Below are positions 1 to 7,089 of a DNA stretch of 12,267 bases, one piece after another (position 1 is the first letter of the stretch; the number at the start of each line of letters is the position of its first letter). Source of the stretch: Xanthobacteraceae bacterium (GTDB taxonomy: Bacteria > Pseudomonadota > Alphaproteobacteria > Rhizobiales > Xanthobacteraceae); assembly GCA_030037185.1 (NCBI GenBank), contig JASHRR010001411.1:1-12267 (forward strand). Reading direction: 5' to 3'. The notes under the pieces are model-generated. The model saw only the letters and a program-made list of their open reading frames with translations. It did no database searches and had not been told where the DNA came from. Position numbers and translations under genes: made by a program.

Positions 1-500
1 GCAACTGCGATTGCGAGATGACCCGACCCTGTCGATGCATGAAATAGTTGAGAATGCGAGGTTCCTCCGCTGTCAATTCAACCGGCTTGCCGGCGATGGT
101 TACGCTTCCCGATGCCGGCGAGAGCTCGATATTCTTGTAGACAAGAGTAGGCGACGGCCTTCAGGCACCGCGCGACGATCTCCTGAATGTGAGAAGGCTT
201 GGCGATGTAATCGTCTGCCCCCGCATTGAGCCCTTCGACCTTTTCGGACCAGCTGCCGCGGGCGGTGAGTATCAATACTGGCACCGCGCATCCGATCGCC
301 CGCCAGCGCTTGAGCACATCGACGCCGTGCATGCCGGGAAGTCCGAGATCCAAGATCACGGCATCAAAATTCTCTGAAATCCCAAGGTCGTAGCCCGCCT
401 CTCCGTCTGCCGCATGATCCACAACGAAGCCTTCGGCTCGTAAGCCCTCGGTCATGCGCCGCGCCAGATCCAGATTGTCCTCGATCAAGAGAATACGTAT
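1..500 (-). pseudogene. Response regulator, OmpR/QseB (TctD-like) type, frameshifted and cut by the window edge
   Basis: The N-terminal part is a complete receiver domain. Counting from the ATA codon at 500 as residue 1, it shows the acidic pocket (E7, D8), the phospho-acceptor D51 in VILDLGLPG, T79 in LTARG and K101 in AKPSH. About 15 residues later the frame breaks, between roughly 146 and 165. The winged-helix DNA-binding domain continues in another frame from about 145 to the left edge, with recognisable pieces such as VTIAGKPVELTAEE and ILNYFMHRQGRVIS. The offset equals one extra base or two missing bases. Other oddities are ATA where ATG is expected, an extra Cys codon in ARCLKAV, Ser where this family usually has Phe in AKPFH, and Pro in EEPRIL where Tyr is usual. 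Family members act with a sensor kinase, whose gene would lie off the left edge. The gene is divergent from the DUF6152-like pair and may once have controlled it (inference). A sequencing error could explain the frameshift alone. Confidence 0.72.
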
Positions 501-505
501 GGCGA

Positions 506-511
506 CCTCCC
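506..511 (-). promoter_or_regulatory. Ribosome binding site pointing to an ATA codon as the ancestral start of the response regulator
   Basis: The minus strand reads GGGAGG, then 5 nt, then ATA CGT ATT. The encoded IRILLIEDN matches the MRILLIEDN opening usual for this family. This spacing suggests that the original start was ATG at 500 and is now ATA. An in-frame ATG at 518 lies upstream of this site and would add six residues (MAWEVA). It has no visible ribosome binding site of its own. Confidence 0.5.
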
Positions 512-652
512 ATGCCATCGGGATCATGCAGCAGGAGCCGCAGGCTGCCACCGCCCGAATCCGATAGTGATTTGCTTTTAGCTTGCTGTCAGGTTTCAAT
601 GGCACACTCACTCGCGCAAGCCTTCGCGATTATCCCAATAGGAACTTTGCGT

Positions 653-656
653 GGAG
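653..656 (+). promoter_or_regulatory. Ribosome binding site deciding the start of the first DUF6152-like gene
   Basis: GGAG lies 6 nt before the ATG at 663. An upstream in-frame GTG at 651 would overlap this site and add four residues (META) ahead of a good signal peptide, so the ATG at 663 is preferred. Confidence 0.6.
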
Positions 657-662
657 ACAGCA

Positions 663-1028
663 ATGACAATCAAAGCGCTAGTTCTCGCTGGCATCGTTGT
701 TGGAGTGTCCACGATCTCAGCGCAGGCGCACCATGCCTTTGCAAGGTTCGATTCTGAGAGGGAGGTAACCTTGGAAGGGACCGTCAAGGAGTTCCAGTGG
801 ACGAGCCCTCATGCGTGGATCATGCTGACGGTTGACAGCAACGGGCGTCCGCAGGAGTGGGCGATTGAGATGAACGGATCGAGCGGCTTGGCGCGCGAGG
901 GTTGGCAGCCGCGGACGCTCACTCCCGGGATGACTGTTACCGCGACGGTCCACCCGCTACGCGATGGGACGAATGGCGGCCAATTTCTGAAAATCACGCT
1001 TCCGGACGGAACAGTGTTCGGTAGGTAG
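663..1028 (+). CDS. Exported small protein, DUF6152-like, copy 1
   Basis: The product has 121 residues. Residues 1-22 are a typical Sec signal peptide (basic start, hydrophobic core, AQA at the cleavage site). The mature protein would therefore begin HHAFARFD, with two histidines at its very N-terminus. The rest is a small, probably beta-rich domain with a W-x-x-P-H motif (W46 to H50) and a C-terminal stretch reading FLKITLPDGT. It resembles the DUF6152 family, whose biochemical role is not known to me. The second copy 217 bp downstream shares the signal peptide layout, the HH start, the W-x-x-P-H motif and a later GW (R/K-x-GW) segment, so the two are paralogues. It is divergent from the response regulator and shares a roughly 160 bp upstream region with it. 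A periplasmic metal-binding role is my inference from the histidines. Confidence 0.8.
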   Translation: MTIKALVLAGIVVGVSTISAQAHHAFARFDSEREVTLEGTVKEFQWTSPHAWIMLTVDSNGRPQEWAIEMNGSSGLAREGWQPRTLTPGMTVTATVHPLRDGTNGGQFLKITLPDGTVFGR

Positions 1029-1245
1029 GGCGGCAGCTCCCAAACAATCTGCGGCCGATCGCTGCGATCCCAAGTCCAGTGATCATAGGTTGAAAAGGGA
1101 AATCGACTTTCCATAAAGTAGCGAGACCCTCAAGGGCGCGGACGAAGACGACAACTTGTACAAGCAAAACTGGTGCCCGGAACCGTATTTCAATTTCCGA
1201 GTTGTTTTTATTGGGCGTTCGCGCATTCCTCGAGGAGATTAGGCC

Positions 1246-1641
1246 ATGAAAATCGCCACTTTTGCGGCGCTGGGGCTTCTCATCCTGACGGCCCCGGCGT
1301 TTGCTCATCACCCATTCGCGTCCGAATTCGACGCCAGTGCACCTGTAAATCTGACCGGAAAGGTGACGAAGGTCGACTGGAACGAGCCCCATGTCGTCTT
1401 CCACGTTGCGGTCCCGGATCCAACCGGCCAGACGAGGGATTGGCGCCTCGAAGCGGCAAGTCCCGCCATGCTCGAGAGAAAAGGGTGGAGCAAGAGCATG
1501 CTGAAGGAGGGCGACCAGATCACCGTGCGCGGGTATCGCGCAAAGTCGGAGCCGTTCAGGGGGACGGCGCGCTCGGTCAAACTTCCGGGTGGTGAGAAAA
1601 TGCCATCAGGTGACGATGACGACGGCGGTCCGAAGGTTTAG
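1246..1641 (+). CDS. Exported small protein, DUF6152-like, copy 2
   Basis: The product has 131 residues. Residues 1-20 are a Sec signal peptide ending AFA, so the predicted mature protein starts HHPFASEFD, as in copy 1. The W-x-x-P-H motif is at W45 to H49, followed by a further His at 53. The C-terminus carries an acidic tail (SGDDDDGG) that copy 1 lacks. The start is supported by GAGGAG at 1232-1237, 8 nt before the ATG. The 217 bp gap to copy 1 is long for strict co-transcription, so this gene may have its own promoter, though none is clear. It ends 9 nt before the end of the convergent PepSY gene. Function is unknown. The paralogous pair with N-terminal histidines suggests a shared periplasmic ligand, possibly a metal (inference). 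Confidence 0.8.
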   Translation: MKIATFAALGLLILTAPAFAHHPFASEFDASAPVNLTGKVTKVDWNEPHVVFHVAVPDPTGQTRDWRLEAASPAMLERKGWSKSMLKEGDQITVRGYRAKSEPFRGTARSVKLPGGEKMPSGDDDDGGPKV

Positions 1642-1650
1642 GGCTGCTCA

Positions 1651-2544
1651 TTAGACAACCAACGGTTTGAGCCCTCTGCGGCGCAGTCCCAGCACTCCCG
1701 TTACGGCGAGGAGAGAGGTGAGAAGGGCGCAAGCAGCCCACAGGGTCTTGGTGAACCATCCGCCGGCCGACCCTGAGTGAATGGCATACAGCCCCCGCCA
1801 GATCGCTTCGCCTCCCAAAGAACTCCCGACAAGACTGTGCACGAACGAGGGAAACGCGAAACATGCCCCGGTCGCGCCCCACACAGCGGCAAAGATGATC
1901 ATCCACACGCCGGTACGGCGATGGAGCTTGCGCGCGCGTTCCGCCAGATCGGTTGCCGGTCGCTTGGACAGGAAGCGAGGTCGCTTGAGATTGCCAAGCC
2001 ACAGGAATGCGCCGCTGAGCGACAGCAACACCACCACCAATGAACCGATTCCATTGGCGACACGGCCCCAATGCCCGCCCAAAAGATTGGTATGGAGGTC
2101 CCGGAGAAAACCGAGAGCTTGCAGGCTGAATGGCTGCGCGTTACCGAGGTCCGCGCCGCTATAGGGATTGAACAACCGCCGTCGCAGTCCGCCTTCTCCC
2201 TCCAGCCAAAGCTCTGCAATGACGTCAGCCGAAACCTTCCGGTCCCACACGCCGACGACGCGATCATGCGGATATTGCCAGAGGGCCGCTTGCATCAAAT
2301 CAGCAGCGCTCAGCCGTCGCTGACGGTCCGAGGATGTCAGCGCTGGATCGGGGGAGAAAAAGCGGTACAGTTCGTGCTCGAAGAGAACGACGCCGCCGCT
2401 GAGGCTTACCAAACAGATATAGACGACGACCGCAGCGCCAGCCCCGAGGTGCAGCCTGTGAAGGGATCGGCGAACTCGCCGCAGGCGTGGGCCCGCACGG
2501 TGCGAGTCCCGGGAATAAGAAGTCGCACAAAACGCCTTTTCCAC
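1651..2544 (-). CDS. PepSY-type multi-pass inner-membrane protein
   Basis: The product has 297 residues. Predicted membrane segments are at about 34-55, 164-183, 211-231 and 266-286, with an extracytoplasmic region of about 100 residues between the first two. Histidines sit at or near membrane boundaries: H29 and H32 in LHRLHLGAG, H57 in FEHELY, H151 and H158 in LHTNLLGGHWG, H208 in LHRRTGVW and H256 in AIHSGSAGGW. This arrangement is typical of PepSY-associated TM proteins, some of which are linked to iron, haem or flavin reduction at the membrane. It is at the short end of the family. The start is a GTG preceded by AGGAGG a few bases upstream, with no better in-frame ATG before the first membrane segment. 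It converges on the second DUF6152-like gene, 9 nt apart. A role in periplasmic redox or metal handling fits the neighbours but is inference. Confidence 0.75.
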   Translation of the reverse strand: MEKAFCATSYSRDSHRAGPRLRRVRRSLHRLHLGAGAAVVVYICLVSLSGGVVLFEHELYRFFSPDPALTSSDRQRRLSAADLMQAALWQYPHDRVVGVWDRKVSADVIAELWLEGEGGLRRRLFNPYSGADLGNAQPFSLQALGFLRDLHTNLLGGHWGRVANGIGSLVVVLLSLSGAFLWLGNLKRPRFLSKRPATDLAERARKLHRRTGVWMIIFAAVWGATGACFAFPSFVHSLVGSSLGGEAIWRGLYAIHSGSAGGWFTKTLWAACALLTSLLAVTGVLGLRRRGLKPLVV

Positions 2545-2683
2545 CCTCCCTCCTCGCGCCGGCTACGCCCGGGCAAGAGATATCACGCTCTCATGCGGTC
2601 TGTCCCATTTTCGTTTCGGAAAACTTTCGCCCGCTTGTTAAAGAATCTCGTCTTGCGGCGCCCATGTGATGATCGATAGGGGA

Positions 2684-2911
2684 CTATACTATTTTCGTGT
2701 CAGCCTTGTTGTCCGGCTGTGATACTATATTGATAAAACCTTCGGGCCGATCGATGCCGCAGGTCCGACACCTCGTTACGAGCGCTCGAACCTCGATGTC
2801 GACCATATCGAAATTCACTGCTACAGATTTGGGGGCCTCCCCGTTCAGCCTGATTTTGAGGCCGCAATGAAGGGACATCATCGGGGAACTGCGGCGGCCG
2901 CTCAATCGCAC
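2684..2911 (-). CDS. Possible small hypothetical protein with a CxxC motif
   Basis: This 75-residue frame opens with GTG at 2911. An in-frame ATG pair starts ten codons later and gives a protein of about 65 residues. The visible cysteines are one near the start (SLHCGLK) and a CRTCG pair in the middle, which could hint at a small metal-binding fold, but only one CxxC is present. Codon use is reasonable for a GC-rich genome, with ATC, CTG, AAC, GAG and GAC common. There is no strong ribosome binding site at either start, and I do not recognise the family. It lies in the 482 bp between the PepSY gene and the cytochrome gene, where I see no other gene. It may be chance. Confidence 0.35.
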   Translation of the reverse strand: MRLSGRRSSPMMSLHCGLKIRLNGEAPKSVAVNFDMVDIEVRALVTRCRTCGIDRPEGFINIVSQPDNKADTKIV

Positions 2912-3026
2912 GGCGACGCCGCCTTCACGAGTGACCCGTGAGGGCGGTGGAACGCGCCGCAGCCTGTTTGCGAGCAGGCGCGCAGGCGCTACGATGATTG
3001 ACCCGGTCCGTTGAAGGAGATAGCGA

Positions 3027-3602
3027 ATGAGAAGGCACGTAGCGGCCGCCCTGTGCTCGGCGGCCTTGGGAGCAATCGCGGTATCTGCAGCTTCGCTCGC
3101 CCTCGCTCAACAAGAAGCCGCGAAGGGCGATCCGCAAGTCCGCTCCTCCATCAAAGATGTGATGGAATCGATCATCGATCCATCCGCCGACGTACTTTGG
3201 GGAGCGGCAGGAGCGATTGTCGATAAACAAGGCATTCAGGATTTGTCTCCGAAAACGCCAGAGGAGTGGCTCAATGTGCGTCATGCCGCGGTTCGGATCA
3301 TCGAGGGGGCGAACCTGCTGATGATGCCGGGTCGCCAGGCGGCTCCGGCCGGAACCAAATCAGACGCCCCGGGGGTCGAGCTAGAGCCCGCCGAGATAAC
3401 CGCGCTCATAAACAAGGAACGAAAGAGTTTCGATGCCTTTGCTAAGGCATTGCAGGATCTTGGTTTAGAAGCGTTGCGGACGAGTGAGGCTCAAAACGTC
3501 CCCTTACTGGAGGACATCGGGGGTCGAATGGAGAATGTTTGCGAGAGTTGCCATCAGACATTCTGGTATCCGCTGGAGAAGCCCGCCTCCACCCGCAAAT
3601 AG
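3027..3602 (+). CDS. Periplasmic monoheme cytochrome of the c'/c556 type
   Basis: The product has 191 residues, with a Sec signal peptide at 1-27 (cleavage after ALA). The single haem-binding motif CESCH (C172, C175, H176) lies close to the C-terminus, as in class II cytochromes c (c' and c556), which are four-helix bundles. The length and the helix-rich, glycine-poor middle fit that family. M46 in the first predicted helix is a candidate sixth haem ligand, which would make it a low-spin c556-type electron carrier rather than a gas-binding c'; this is inference. AAGGAGA at 3014-3020 sits 6 nt before the ATG and supports the start. The gene converges on the molybdenum hydroxylase operon with 242 bp between the two stop codons, so it could serve as electron acceptor for that periplasmic enzyme, but they are not co-transcribed. 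Confidence 0.85.
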   Translation: MRRHVAAALCSAALGAIAVSAASLALAQQEAAKGDPQVRSSIKDVMESIIDPSADVLWGAAGAIVDKQGIQDLSPKTPEEWLNVRHAAVRIIEGANLLMMPGRQAAPAGTKSDAPGVELEPAEITALINKERKSFDAFAKALQDLGLEALRTSEAQNVPLLEDIGGRMENVCESCHQTFWYPLEKPASTRK

Positions 3603-3672
3603 AGCACCGTGCGCAGCAGCGCCTCCGCGACTTCGGCACTCCGGACAAAGCTCGGTTTTCCGGCGATGGCAG

Positions 3673-3694
3673 AGCGCGCCGCCTGTGGCGCGCT
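3673..3694. terminator. GC-rich hairpin after the cytochrome gene, possible terminator
   Basis: A perfect 8 bp inverted repeat (AGCGCGCC at 3673-3680 and GGCGCGCT at 3687-3694) has a 6 nt loop. It lies 70 nt past the cytochrome stop. No T tract follows on either strand, so it is at best an imperfect intrinsic terminator for the plus-strand gene. Confidence 0.35.
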
Positions 3695-3799
3695 AACCTC
3701 ATGCCAGTCTGCACCCTTCACTTTCCATCGGCGAGCGGCCGCGAACCAATACCTCCCTAGGAAATAGATGCGCCGTGTCACTCTGTTCGAGAACGATAA

Positions 3800-3828
3800 C
3801 GCAAGGCGGCGCGGGGCACCGCCTTGCG
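3800..3828 (-). terminator. Intrinsic terminator of the molybdenum hydroxylase operon
   Basis: A perfect 10 bp inverted repeat (CGCAAGGCGG at 3800-3809 and CCGCCTTGCG at 3819-3828) has a 9 nt loop. It starts 16 nt after the large-subunit stop codon when read on the minus strand. A modest T-rich stretch (TTATCGTTCT) follows on that strand, so the hairpin fits termination of the minus-strand operon. Confidence 0.7.
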
Positions 3829-3844
3829 CCAGAGCTCTCTTAAT

Positions 3845-6052
3845 TCAGCCGAACGCCCTCTTCACCCGATCCGGCGACATCGGCGTTTCGCGCAGGCGCA
3901 CGCCGGTGAGTTGTGCGACCGCATTGGCGATTGCGGGGGCGACCAGCGGCGTTGCCATCTGGCCGACGCCGGTTGGATGGTTGTCGGTCGCCACCACCTC
4001 GATGATCATCTGCGGGATCTCGTTCAAGCGCGGCACATGATAATCATAGAAGTTTGACTCCTGCACCGCGCCGTCATCGATCGTGATCCGCTCGAACAGC
4101 GCAAATCCAAGCCCGTAGACGATGCTGCTCTCGGTCTGCAGAACGATGTTGTCGGGCTGGACCGCGATGCCGGGATCGAGCGCCACCCACACGTTCGGCA
4201 CCCGCACCACGCCAGTCTTGGGGTTGACCGACGCCTCGGCCACCAGCGCAATCTGCGTCCCCGAATAGTTCATGTAGGCGAAGCCGAGCGCGCTGGCGTC
4301 CCGTTTCCTGCCCCAGTCGGCCATATGGGCGACCCGGTCAATGATATTAAGGGCGCGCGGAGTGGTGCTGACCAGATCGCGCCGGAACGCCGCCGGGTCA
4401 ACGCCGCGCTTGCGCGCCAGCTCGTCGATGAACGATTCGATCGCAAAGATGTTGGTCAGATGCGAGATCCCGCGCAGGCTCGAGGTGCGTAGCCCGCTTT
4501 CTCGCGGTACGGCCTCGCCCAGCCGGTTGGGGATCGCGTAATAGGGCGCGTCGATACCGACAAACGAGATCACGTCGCGCCCCCTCGCGCGCTCGTAGCG
4601 CACCGGGTCCTGGAACGCCGTGACTTCGTCGCAGGCCTTGCGGTGATGGAAGGCGATCAGCTTGCCGGCCGCATCGAACCCGCCCCGCAGGTAGTGCACC
4701 GACAGCGGATTGAAGCGTCCGTTGTGAACGTCATCCTCGCGCGTCCACATCATCTTGACGGGCCTCCTGACGGCGTTCGACAGCACGACGGCGTCATGAA
4801 CGTATTCTTCGTCGCGGTGACCGCGCCGTCCGAAGCCACCGCCCATCAGCATGTCGTGATAGGTGACCTTGTCCGGCGCGATCTTGAGCGCGTCGGCGGC
4901 GACCGTCACTGCGATGGTCTTGGACTGCACGCCGCACCACAATTCGCAGGCATCACCTGAGGCAGAGACCGAAGCAACCGCGTTGAGCGGCTCCATCTGG
5001 GCATGATAGACGAGATCGTTGCGGTATTGACTCTCCACCACGCTCGCCGCCGCCTGCAGGGCCGCCGCCGCATCGCCTTCCTTGCCCCAAAGCTTGGCCG
5101 GCTGCGACATGTCTCGCGCGGCCGCCGCGAAATCGTTCAGCGCCTTTTCGCTGTTGAAGCCCCACGCCTTGCCGCTGCGGGTCCAGGTGACCTTAAGGGC
5201 GTCCTTGGCCGCAAAGGCCGCCCACGGAGTGTCGGCGATGACGCCGACCCCGTAGGGCAGGCGGACCACTTGCACCGTGCCCATGCGGGCCACTGGCGTA
5301 GTTGCCAAGGTGGAGGCAATTGCCGTTTCGTCAATCGTGTCGGGCGCCGCGCCCTCCACCGGGGCACGCAGCACCGCGCCATACAGCATACCGGGCACCT
5401 GCACATCGATGGCATATTGCGCGGTTCCGTTGACCTTTTGCGGCAGCTCGACGCGCATGATGTCCTTGCCGATCAGCCGGAACTGATCCGTCTTCTTCAG
5501 CTCGCTTTCCGCAACCTCCGGCGCCTTGGCGGGCACTTGCGCGAAGGCCGCGACCTCGCCATAGGTCAGACGGCGATCCGATTTCGCGTGAACGACCACA
5601 TTCGGTTCGGTTGTCAGCTCGTCAACCGGAACGTTCCAGTGCCTGGCGGCATTTGCCAGCAGTACCTTACGCACCTGCGCGCCGAACCGGCGCAGGTCCT
5701 TGAAGTAGGCCGTCACCGCATTGCTGCCGGCGGTGTACATGAAACCGAAGGCTGGGTTCTTGTAGAGTTCGTCGTTCGGCGGCGCCACGACTATGCGCAC
5801 CTTCGACCAATCCGCATCGAGTTCCTCCGCCAGTATCAGCGGCAGAGAGGTCAGCGATCCCTGCCCCATCTCGGCAGCAGGCGACATGATCGCAACCGTG
5901 TCGTCGGTCGATAGCGTCACCCACGGGCTCAAGACGACGTCCTTGCCGGCCGCCTTCACCGGCAGCCGCGACGCCACCGCAAAGGTGAACCCGGCGGCGC
6001 CGATCATGAAACCGCGGCGGCTGATGTCGGCATTGCGAATCTGGATGGTCAT
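3845..6052 (-). CDS. Molybdopterin-binding large subunit of an Ior-type aldehyde/N-heterocycle oxidoreductase
   Basis: The product has 735 residues, the usual size for IorB-like subunits of the xanthine dehydrogenase family. The N-terminus holds a twin-arginine signal (SRRGFMIGAAG, 11-21), so the folded, cofactor-loaded complex is probably exported to the periplasm with the small subunit. Family motifs visible are EMGQG (61-65), followed by LPLILAEELDADW, the molybdopterin loop MGGGFGRRG (403-411), and SLRGISHLTNIFAIESFIDELA, which includes the conserved Arg segment. Near the C-terminus the family motif GVGE reads GVGQ, so the expected catalytic Glu is Q698 (CAG at 3961-3959). Known relatives hydroxylate aldehydes or N-heteroaromatics using water; the substrate here cannot be told. 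It starts 2 nt after the small-subunit stop. I would not assign the symbol iorB because the true substrate is unknown. Confidence 0.88.
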   Translation of the reverse strand: MTIQIRNADISRRGFMIGAAGFTFAVASRLPVKAAGKDVVLSPWVTLSTDDTVAIMSPAAEMGQGSLTSLPLILAEELDADWSKVRIVVAPPNDELYKNPAFGFMYTAGSNAVTAYFKDLRRFGAQVRKVLLANAARHWNVPVDELTTEPNVVVHAKSDRRLTYGEVAAFAQVPAKAPEVAESELKKTDQFRLIGKDIMRVELPQKVNGTAQYAIDVQVPGMLYGAVLRAPVEGAAPDTIDETAIASTLATTPVARMGTVQVVRLPYGVGVIADTPWAAFAAKDALKVTWTRSGKAWGFNSEKALNDFAAAARDMSQPAKLWGKEGDAAAALQAAASVVESQYRNDLVYHAQMEPLNAVASVSASGDACELWCGVQSKTIAVTVAADALKIAPDKVTYHDMLMGGGFGRRGHRDEEYVHDAVVLSNAVRRPVKMMWTREDDVHNGRFNPLSVHYLRGGFDAAGKLIAFHHRKACDEVTAFQDPVRYERARGRDVISFVGIDAPYYAIPNRLGEAVPRESGLRTSSLRGISHLTNIFAIESFIDELARKRGVDPAAFRRDLVSTTPRALNIIDRVAHMADWGRKRDASALGFAYMNYSGTQIALVAEASVNPKTGVVRVPNVWVALDPGIAVQPDNIVLQTESSIVYGLGFALFERITIDDGAVQESNFYDYHVPRLNEIPQMIIEVVATDNHPTGVGQMATPLVAPAIANAVAQLTGVRLRETPMSPDRVKRAFG

Positions 6053-6054
6053 GG

Positions 6055-6510
6055 TCAGGCCCCCTTGGCGGCGCGCTCGATGGCGCGGACGATGCGCTGA
6101 TAGGAGCCGCAGCGGCAGATGTTGGTGCTCATGTGCTCGACGATCTGGCTGCGGTTAGGCTTCGGATTGTGGGCCAGCAGGTCGGCGGCGCTCATGATCT
6201 GGCCGGATTGGCAGTAGCCGCATTGCGGCACCCGCTCGGCGACCCATGCCTTCTGGACCGGATGTGAGGAATCCGGCGACAGGCCCTCGATGGTGGTCAC
6301 GGCCTTGCCGGCCACTTGCGACACCTGGGTCTGGCACGAGAAGGCGCGCTTGCCGTCAATATGCACCATGCAGGCGCCGCACAGGCCGGTGCCGCAGCCG
6401 TACTTGGTACCGGTCAGCTTGAGTTCCTCGCGAATCACCCACAACAGCGGCGTTTCCGGCGGAGCGTTGGAATGCGCCGCGTTGCCGTTGACCCTAAAAT
6501 CGAATGCCAT
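6055..6510 (-). CDS. 2Fe-2S small subunit of the Ior-type molybdenum hydroxylase
   Basis: The product has 151 residues. Both iron-sulphur clusters are complete. The N-terminal plant-ferredoxin-type set is C39, C44, C47 and C59; the C-terminal set is C97, C100, C132 and C134, in CGYC and CRCG. This is the standard IorA/CoxS layout and length. The protein has no signal peptide and would be carried to the periplasm with the Tat-tagged large subunit, passing electrons from the molybdenum centre outward. The large-subunit gene follows after a 2 nt gap, so the two are translated together. No gene for a FAD subunit, a cytochrome subunit or a cofactor-insertion (XdhC-like) chaperone is next to them. 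Confidence 0.9.
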   Translation of the reverse strand: MAFDFRVNGNAAHSNAPPETPLLWVIREELKLTGTKYGCGTGLCGACMVHIDGKRAFSCQTQVSQVAGKAVTTIEGLSPDSSHPVQKAWVAERVPQCGYCQSGQIMSAADLLAHNPKPNRSQIVEHMSTNICRCGSYQRIVRAIERAAKGA

Positions 6511-7089
6511 TGGTTCCTCCATGGTGCCGATGTGCTCGCGAATGAGGAATGCCGCATTCTAGTTGCTTCCCGCGGTGATGTGGAGCGACAAAACTCAAGA
6601 GGCGCGCGGTACTCTGCGCCGGGCAACGAGGTGTCATCCGGGCCGGATATACAAGGCGGACCGGCCGGCGCATTGCACAGCGCGTCGTTTCGCAGTCGCG
6701 CGCCTTTGTCCACGCGTTCGCGGCTCGAGCGGCAAATCGCGCGCGCCAGTCCGCAGCACTCCTGCACTGCGGCATTCGATTTAGTCCACCCGGCCGCTGA
6801 ATTACCCACCAGGCAGAGCCACCACATGCCAACGGCTACGGCCTGCCCATCTCGCCGCCGCTCTGCGGCGCGCAGGAAAGCATCACCTGCGTCAGTATCG
6901 CCGACAAAACGGGCCGTGGTCGCCAGGTCCGCACGCAGCCGTTCTGCAGGCCCGCCCTCGGGTGGCACAGAGCCGCCGCCGCGGACCCCTGCTTCTCGCC
7001 GTGACTCTCAATCCTGCAGGCCGAGCAGACTCGAAAGCCACCTCACGGCGACGGCGGAAATCGGCGCGATCGAGCCTGCGAACCTGCGC
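6511..7089. other. Intergenic region of about 0.58 kb with no recognised gene
   Basis: The open frames here are arginine-, serine- and proline-rich on the plus strand and lack any known motif. The minus-strand frame across 6968-6435 runs into the 2Fe-2S gene in a different frame and has no sensible ribosome binding site. The promoter of the molybdenum hydroxylase operon must lie here, but I cannot pick a convincing -35/-10 pair. I see no clear terminator for gyrA. The region may hold degraded coding sequence. Confidence 0.5.
6514..6520 (-). promoter_or_regulatory. Ribosome binding site deciding the start of the 2Fe-2S subunit
   Basis: The minus strand reads GGAGGAA, ending 3 nt before the ATG at 6510. 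A second in-frame ATG at 6522 overlaps this site and would add four residues (MEEP), so 6510 is the better start. Confidence 0.7.

Noticed and set aside
5003..5914. A 303-codon plus-strand frame antisense to the molybdenum hydroxylase large subunit
   Set aside because: It is a mirror frame rich in Arg, His and Gly, fully inside a confident gene.
6865..6880. A small GC-rich hairpin (CGCCGC/GCGGCG) considered as a terminator
   Set aside because: The stem is short, no T tract follows on either strand, and it is too far from the gyrA stop to be assigned.
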